A stretch of DNA of 62,975 nt from a virus: the IMG/VR virus record IMGVR_UViG_3300022929_000018, positions 1 through 62,975 of that record; one strand, written 5' to 3'. The notes under the pieces are model-generated. The model was not told the origin of the DNA and searched no databases. It saw only the letters and a list, made by a program, of their open reading frames with translations. The stretch's first letter is position 1. The number at the start of each line of letters is the position of its first letter. Shown in pieces: positions 60,261 through 62,975 of the stretch. Position numbers and translations under genes: made by a program.

Positions 60261-60278
60261 GTGTTTAACTGGCTTTTT
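60245..60278 (-). terminator. Rho-independent terminator after the Cys-rich protein gene
   Basis: An 11-bp perfect stem AAAAAGCCAGT / ACTGGCTTTTT with a 10-nt loop (60258-60267) and a run of seven T on the minus strand. It lies 22 nt after the stop of the 60300 gene. The A/T flanks also permit termination on the plus strand. Confidence 0.75.
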
Positions 60279-60299
60279 ATATAATTTTGGTTAAATTAA

Positions 60300-61307
60300 T
60301 TAGCAGTCTGGTCCGCAGTTGCAATTATCATCGCATTTGCCTTTGCAGTCACATTCTGGTCCGCAGTTGCAGTCTTTATTTTCTGTAAGACTTTTTTCTA
60401 CAACGTCATACATTTCAAAACGTCCACCGTTTCTTTCATAAAGCATTGCAGCAAAAATTTCTTGTTTGTTTGACTCTTCAATTTTAGAAGCAGCAACTCT
60501 GTTAGCCCAATTCCAAAGGATATCGTCCATAGGATCAATTGCTTGTTGTCCACCGCTTTCTTTTACTAATTTCATCATCTCTACAAATGACATTTTAGTT
60601 TCTTTAGGCTCTGCTGATTCTTTTACAGTTTTCTTTTTCTTCTTGCCATACGCACCTTCGTCCATTTCTTTATCGTCGGACTTTTTGCCTTTGACCATAT
60701 TCTTAAATTTTTCTTGTGCTTTCTTTTGAGCAGCGGATTTTGCTTCTACAATTTCGCCTTCCATATCTACAAAAGAAACTGACTCGTCTTTTTTCTTCTT
60801 GTATTCTTCCATACAAGATTCACACATTTCTTTTAGTTTCTCTTGATCACAATCTGGATGTGCTTCACACATTTCTTTTACTGACATACCTTTACTGCAC
60901 ATCATTAAAATGCTTTTCTTGCTAGGTAATTTTGCTTTCTTCTCTGCTTTAATTACTTGCTCTGCTTCGTCTACTTTTTTCTTTTTCTTAGCATCTTTAG
61001 CAGCCTTCTTCATAGGCTCTTTTTTGTCACCGTCGCCATCGATGTCAATGTAGTCTGGCTTTGCTTCTTCAACTTTGGACTCAGTTACAACTTGCTTTGT
61101 TTGAGGAACAGTAACACCTGCAAGTTTTGTAATATCATTTACTTCGTCTCTCGGAGCAACGTTTTGTGCTGCTTCCATAAGTTTTGTATCAGTAGGCTGT
61201 ACAAATATACCTGTTGATTCTGCTAATTCTGTTAAACGATTCAAATCCTCTTTTGGCGTAGTAGGATCGATCTCATATAATTTTTTTAATAATTCTCTAT
61301 TGTCCAT
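60300..61307 (-). CDS. Cys-rich, metallothionein-like tailed protein with DxDGDGD motif
   Basis: A 335-residue protein, ATG 61307 with GAGAGGAAC upstream. It is mostly Lys/Glu-rich and probably disordered. At ~86-100 YIDIDGDGDKKEPMKKAAKD is an EF-hand/dockerin-like calcium loop that I recall from many marine phage proteins. A central MCSKGMSVKEMCEAHPDCDQ segment adds Cys residues, and the last 24 residues hold eight Cys (CNCGPEC, CDCKGKC, CNCGPDC), resembling metallothionein knots. A folded part near 235-300 reads SFVEMMKLVKESGGQ and EIFAAMLYERNGGRFEMYDV. It may bind metals in virion or prohead; the function is unknown. Confidence 0.6.
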   Translation of the reverse strand: MDNRELLKKLYEIDPTTPKEDLNRLTELAESTGIFVQPTDTKLMEAAQNVAPRDEVNDITKLAGVTVPQTKQVVTESKVEEAKPDYIDIDGDGDKKEPMKKAAKDAKKKKKVDEAEQVIKAEKKAKLPSKKSILMMCSKGMSVKEMCEAHPDCDQEKLKEMCESCMEEYKKKKDESVSFVDMEGEIVEAKSAAQKKAQEKFKNMVKGKKSDDKEMDEGAYGKKKKKTVKESAEPKETKMSFVEMMKLVKESGGQQAIDPMDDILWNWANRVAASKIEESNKQEIFAAMLYERNGGRFEMYDVVEKSLTENKDCNCGPECDCKGKCDDNCNCGPDC

Positions 61308-61327
61308 AGTTGTTCCTCTCTATAGAA

Positions 61328-61336
61328 GTATTTATC
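61328..61336 (-). promoter_or_regulatory. Candidate late promoter, GATAAATAC
   Basis: GATAAATAC on the minus strand overlaps the stop of the 61332 gene (AGATAA) and lies about 21 nt before ATG 61307, which has its own ribosome site. It matches the elements at 18397 and 25737 in ATAAATAC. Confidence 0.45.
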
Positions 61337-61763
61337 TTCTTACAGGATTCTCTCCAAAAATACTATTCTTCATATCTAGCGCATTTTTGGCAGTTCCGTT
61401 GGCTGCTTTTGGTTGATTTACTTTAGGTTGTGGTGGTGCTTTTGTACCACTTTTGCCCGGAGATCCTGTATATGACTTTTTACCACGTGCTTTACCTGGG
61501 CTTAAATGCGGTGCTTCAACACTAGCAATACTACCTGCTGCTGTAGCGCCTGCTGTTGCAGATTCGCTTTTATAACCCTTTTCACCTGCTTCTTTCTCTA
61601 ATTCAAACTTTCTGCGCATAAGTTCTTTCTTTAACTTTTCGCTTTTGTGTGTTTCAGGATCCAACTGAATATCCTGCAATGCTTTACGCTTTGCTTCATA
61701 ATCTGCTTTATCTTTAGTAATAGACGTTCTGCTATCTTCTGTAAATAATTCACTCAGTTTCAT
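61332..61763 (-). CDS. Conserved marine phage protein, Lys/Gly-rich
   Basis: A 143-residue protein from ATG 61763. The N-terminus MKLSELFTED is a start I recall from several marine T4-like phage proteins. It continues with a Lys/Glu helix (ALQDIQLDPETHKSEKLKKE), a low-complexity part SATAGATAAGSIASVEAPHL, a basic Gly/Pro-rich segment (SPGKARGKKSYTGSPGKSGT) and a tail PKAANGTAKNALDMKNSIFG. It is probably disordered; virion or nucleic acid association is plausible. No ribosome site is seen; a CTAAATA element directly upstream would make a leaderless late RNA. Confidence 0.55.
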   Translation of the reverse strand: MKLSELFTEDSRTSITKDKADYEAKRKALQDIQLDPETHKSEKLKKELMRRKFELEKEAGEKGYKSESATAGATAAGSIASVEAPHLSPGKARGKKSYTGSPGKSGTKAPPQPKVNQPKAANGTAKNALDMKNSIFGENPVRR

Positions 61764-61767
61764 AATA

Positions 61768-61893
61768 CTATTTAGCCTGTTTACGTTCTTCTAGATACTT
61801 TTTCCAATAAGCCATACGCTCATTAAAACTAAGACGTTTTTCATCGTGTTCCTTTAATTTAGCAACATAATGCTTAATGTCTATTTCTTCCAT
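61768..61893 (-). CDS. 41-residue helical protein
   Basis: ATG 61893 has AAGGA 9 nt upstream; the frame ends at TAG 61768. The protein MEEIDIKHYVAKLKEHDEKR, then LSFNERMAYWKKYLEERKQAK is one amphipathic, charged helix. It fills the gap between two larger genes and overlaps its upstream neighbour by 20 nt, in line with the packing here. No family recognised. Confidence 0.5.
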   Translation of the reverse strand: MEEIDIKHYVAKLKEHDEKRLSFNERMAYWKKYLEERKQAK

Positions 61894-62074
61894 CTAATAT
61901 ATCCTTCATTACACGCGATGCTGTATTTGTAAAGAATCTTGGAGCAATACTGTGTACAATTAGTGCAGGTACTAAGCATTGCAGTTTTACAGCAGTCTTA
62001 AGTGCTTTAAGCATATGCTGTGTTCCAGTTTCTCCTACTTTCTCTAGGTGTAGTTTACATTGTTTACTAAACAT
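61874..62074 (-). CDS. DUF6356-like small protein
   Basis: A 66-residue protein in a TAATG overlap with the nucleotidase gene. MFSKQCKLHLEKVGETGTQHML followed by ALKTAVKLQCLVPALIVHSI and APRFFTNTASRVM fits the DUF6356 layout I know (F..HC..HL..VGE.G..HM..AL....L........HSI.P..F..TAS). It has one moderately hydrophobic helix (QCLVPALIVHSIAP), so membrane association is possible. Function unknown. Confidence 0.6.
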   Translation of the reverse strand: MFSKQCKLHLEKVGETGTQHMLKALKTAVKLQCLVPALIVHSIAPRFFTNTASRVMKDILDGRNRH

Positions 62075-62975
62075 TATTTCTTCTTCTTTCCGCTTTTCAT
62101 ATTAGCACACCAGTGGTACATCTTTGCACGTTCGCCTGATGCGTTCTTTGCTTTTTTACGTAATGATGTAACGGACCCGTTACAACTAGCACCTGAACGT
62201 TTTACACGTCCTGGTCTGCTTTTGCCTTTTTTCTTACCATCTGCAAAGTTTTCTTCAATATGTTCTCTTATTAAATGATGGAAACTTTCTTCTATCTCTG
62301 CTTTTAGTTTTTTGGCAGTCCTTTCAAACTTGTGATCCTTATGCTTGAACCCTATGCCTCCGGCACTTTCCCACGCACTTATGTTTACACCATAATCGTC
62401 AATTAGGATATTAGGTGTGCCGTCGGAGTTAGTAGCATACTTCGCCTTATCCTTTGTTATGATGACTTCGCTTGGCGGGAAGAAGTCTAAATTCTTTTTA
62501 ATCCATTCACGCTTATGTGGTTCTGAATTAGGATCATTTGCTAATGGTGAACTTAGAATTTTGTAATCGCCTTTTACTTGTTTAATAATACCAAGTAAAT
62601 TTTTAGCATTAGAAGTAAAAGGAATGTTTAACCAAAAATCCTTTTCGTCTCTAATTTTTTTAAGTGCTGGTTCAATTTCATCTTTACCTAGTTCGCGCCA
62701 ATCTTTGCCAACTAGTCTTTTCCACTCGCCAAAAAAGTCTGCGAGTACTCCGTCCATATCTACATATATTTCTGACTTAGGATTAAGTCCTTGAAACATA
62801 TCTTCATATGTTTTCTTTTTCTTTTTCTTAGGAAACAGTTTTTTAACATTCATATATTCGCCGCCTACAGGAACATCAGCAGTAGCGTTTTGTTTAGTTA
62901 CAATACCAACGCCAGCGGCTTCTTCATACATAGATTCTGGAACATCATCACGCCAAGTTAAATCTTTTGGATCAG
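62074..62975 (-). CDS. 5'(3')-deoxyribonucleotidase-like HAD protein with basic tail, partial
   Basis: The frame continues to the right edge (codons for DLTWRDDVPES precede the first Met at 62931), so the N-terminus is missing. After a Lys-rich linker, IYVDMDGVLADFFGEWKRL (D-x-D-G nucleophile motif) begins a HAD domain of the NT5C type; KILSSPLAND, VIITKDKAKYAT and LIDDYGVNISAW complete motifs II-IV. Such enzymes dephosphorylate dNMPs and could adjust nucleotide pools. The last ~55 residues form a basic Cys-containing extension (SRPGRVKRSGASCNGSVTSL, MYHWCANMKSG). I recall that extension at the ends of unrelated marine phage proteins, so it is a mobile module. Confidence 0.7.
   Translation of the reverse strand, partial: DPKDLTWRDDVPESMYEEAAGVGIVTKQNATADVPVGGEYMNVKKLFPKKKKKKTYEDMFQGLNPKSEIYVDMDGVLADFFGEWKRLVGKDWRELGKDEIEPALKKIRDEKDFWLNIPFTSNAKNLLGIIKQVKGDYKILSSPLANDPNSEPHKREWIKKNLDFFPPSEVIITKDKAKYATNSDGTPNILIDDYGVNISAWESAGGIGFKHKDHKFERTAKKLKAEIEESFHHLIREHIEENFADGKKKGKSRPGRVKRSGASCNGSVTSLRKKAKNASGERAKMYHWCANMKSGKKKK

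Noticed and set aside
1-62975. tRNA genes, CRISPR arrays, insertion sequences, integrase or attachment sites
   Set aside because: I saw no cloverleaf-like sequence, no regularly spaced repeats, no transposase or integrase motif and no direct repeats suggestive of att sites. Tandem repeats found are within coding sequence.
1-62975. Cyanophage photosynthesis genes as host indicator
   Set aside because: No psbA, psbD, hli or similar product is visible. Their absence from one window does not exclude a cyanobacterial host, so host assignment is left open.

Overview
This window is a piece of a lytic, T4-like marine myovirus genome. It has the baseplate order gp5 (C-terminus)-gp25-gp6-giant protein, a family-B DNA polymerase of the gp43 type with a clamp-like neighbour, a T4 RNase H-type 5' nuclease and a DsbA-like protein. 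Genes are tightly packed with many ATGA, GTGA and TAATG overlaps. The DNA is visibly AT-rich, and several genes resemble families I know from marine T4-like phages of cyanobacteria and SAR11. No photosynthesis gene is visible. The host is not determined by the sequence; a heterotrophic marine bacterium such as Pelagibacterales is a guess.

Left part, plus strand, 1-29.5 kb: virion genes. The end of a gp5-like hub/spike protein is followed by gp25, gp6 with a Ser-rich microsatellite tail, and a 4673-residue protein in the gp7 position. Next come a small structural protein, four fibre proteins sharing one N-terminal module (one with a tail-collar domain), a small fibre-assembly-like gene, and a pair of related virion proteins. 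T4-type late promoter motifs (variants of ATAAATA) stand before several of these genes.

Middle, plus strand, 29.6-42.2 kb: a sugar/radical-SAM island. It holds two GT-A-like proteins of one type, two of another type, two radical SAM proteins with an N-terminal SPASM/twitch-like half, two SGNH-like proteins, two GT-B-like proteins and a nucleotide-sugar dehydrogenase. Almost every class occurs twice. The dehydrogenase is preceded by a 144-nt leader with mutually exclusive stems and a 10-codon ORF.

Right part, minus strand, 42.2-63 kb: replication, nucleotide and small accessory genes read right to left. It includes polymerase, clamp candidate, RNase H, PRTase, a HIT protein, an MBD4-like HhH glycosylase and many small unknowns. 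Dispersed among them are folE (GTP cyclohydrolase I), a QueD-like T-fold protein, queE and a DpdA-like transglycosylase. These are most steps of a 7-deazaguanine pathway that would place a modified guanine in phage DNA. No QueC is visible, so that step would come from the host or from outside the window. Host-type sigma70 promoters sit before queE, the DsbA-like gene, the clamp candidate and a small gene. The two plus/minus blocks converge at about 42.17 kb.

All family calls come from reading motifs by eye; no database search was run. Four short genes not obvious from a simple length cut-off (58, 41, 25 and 10 codons) are listed with their evidence.
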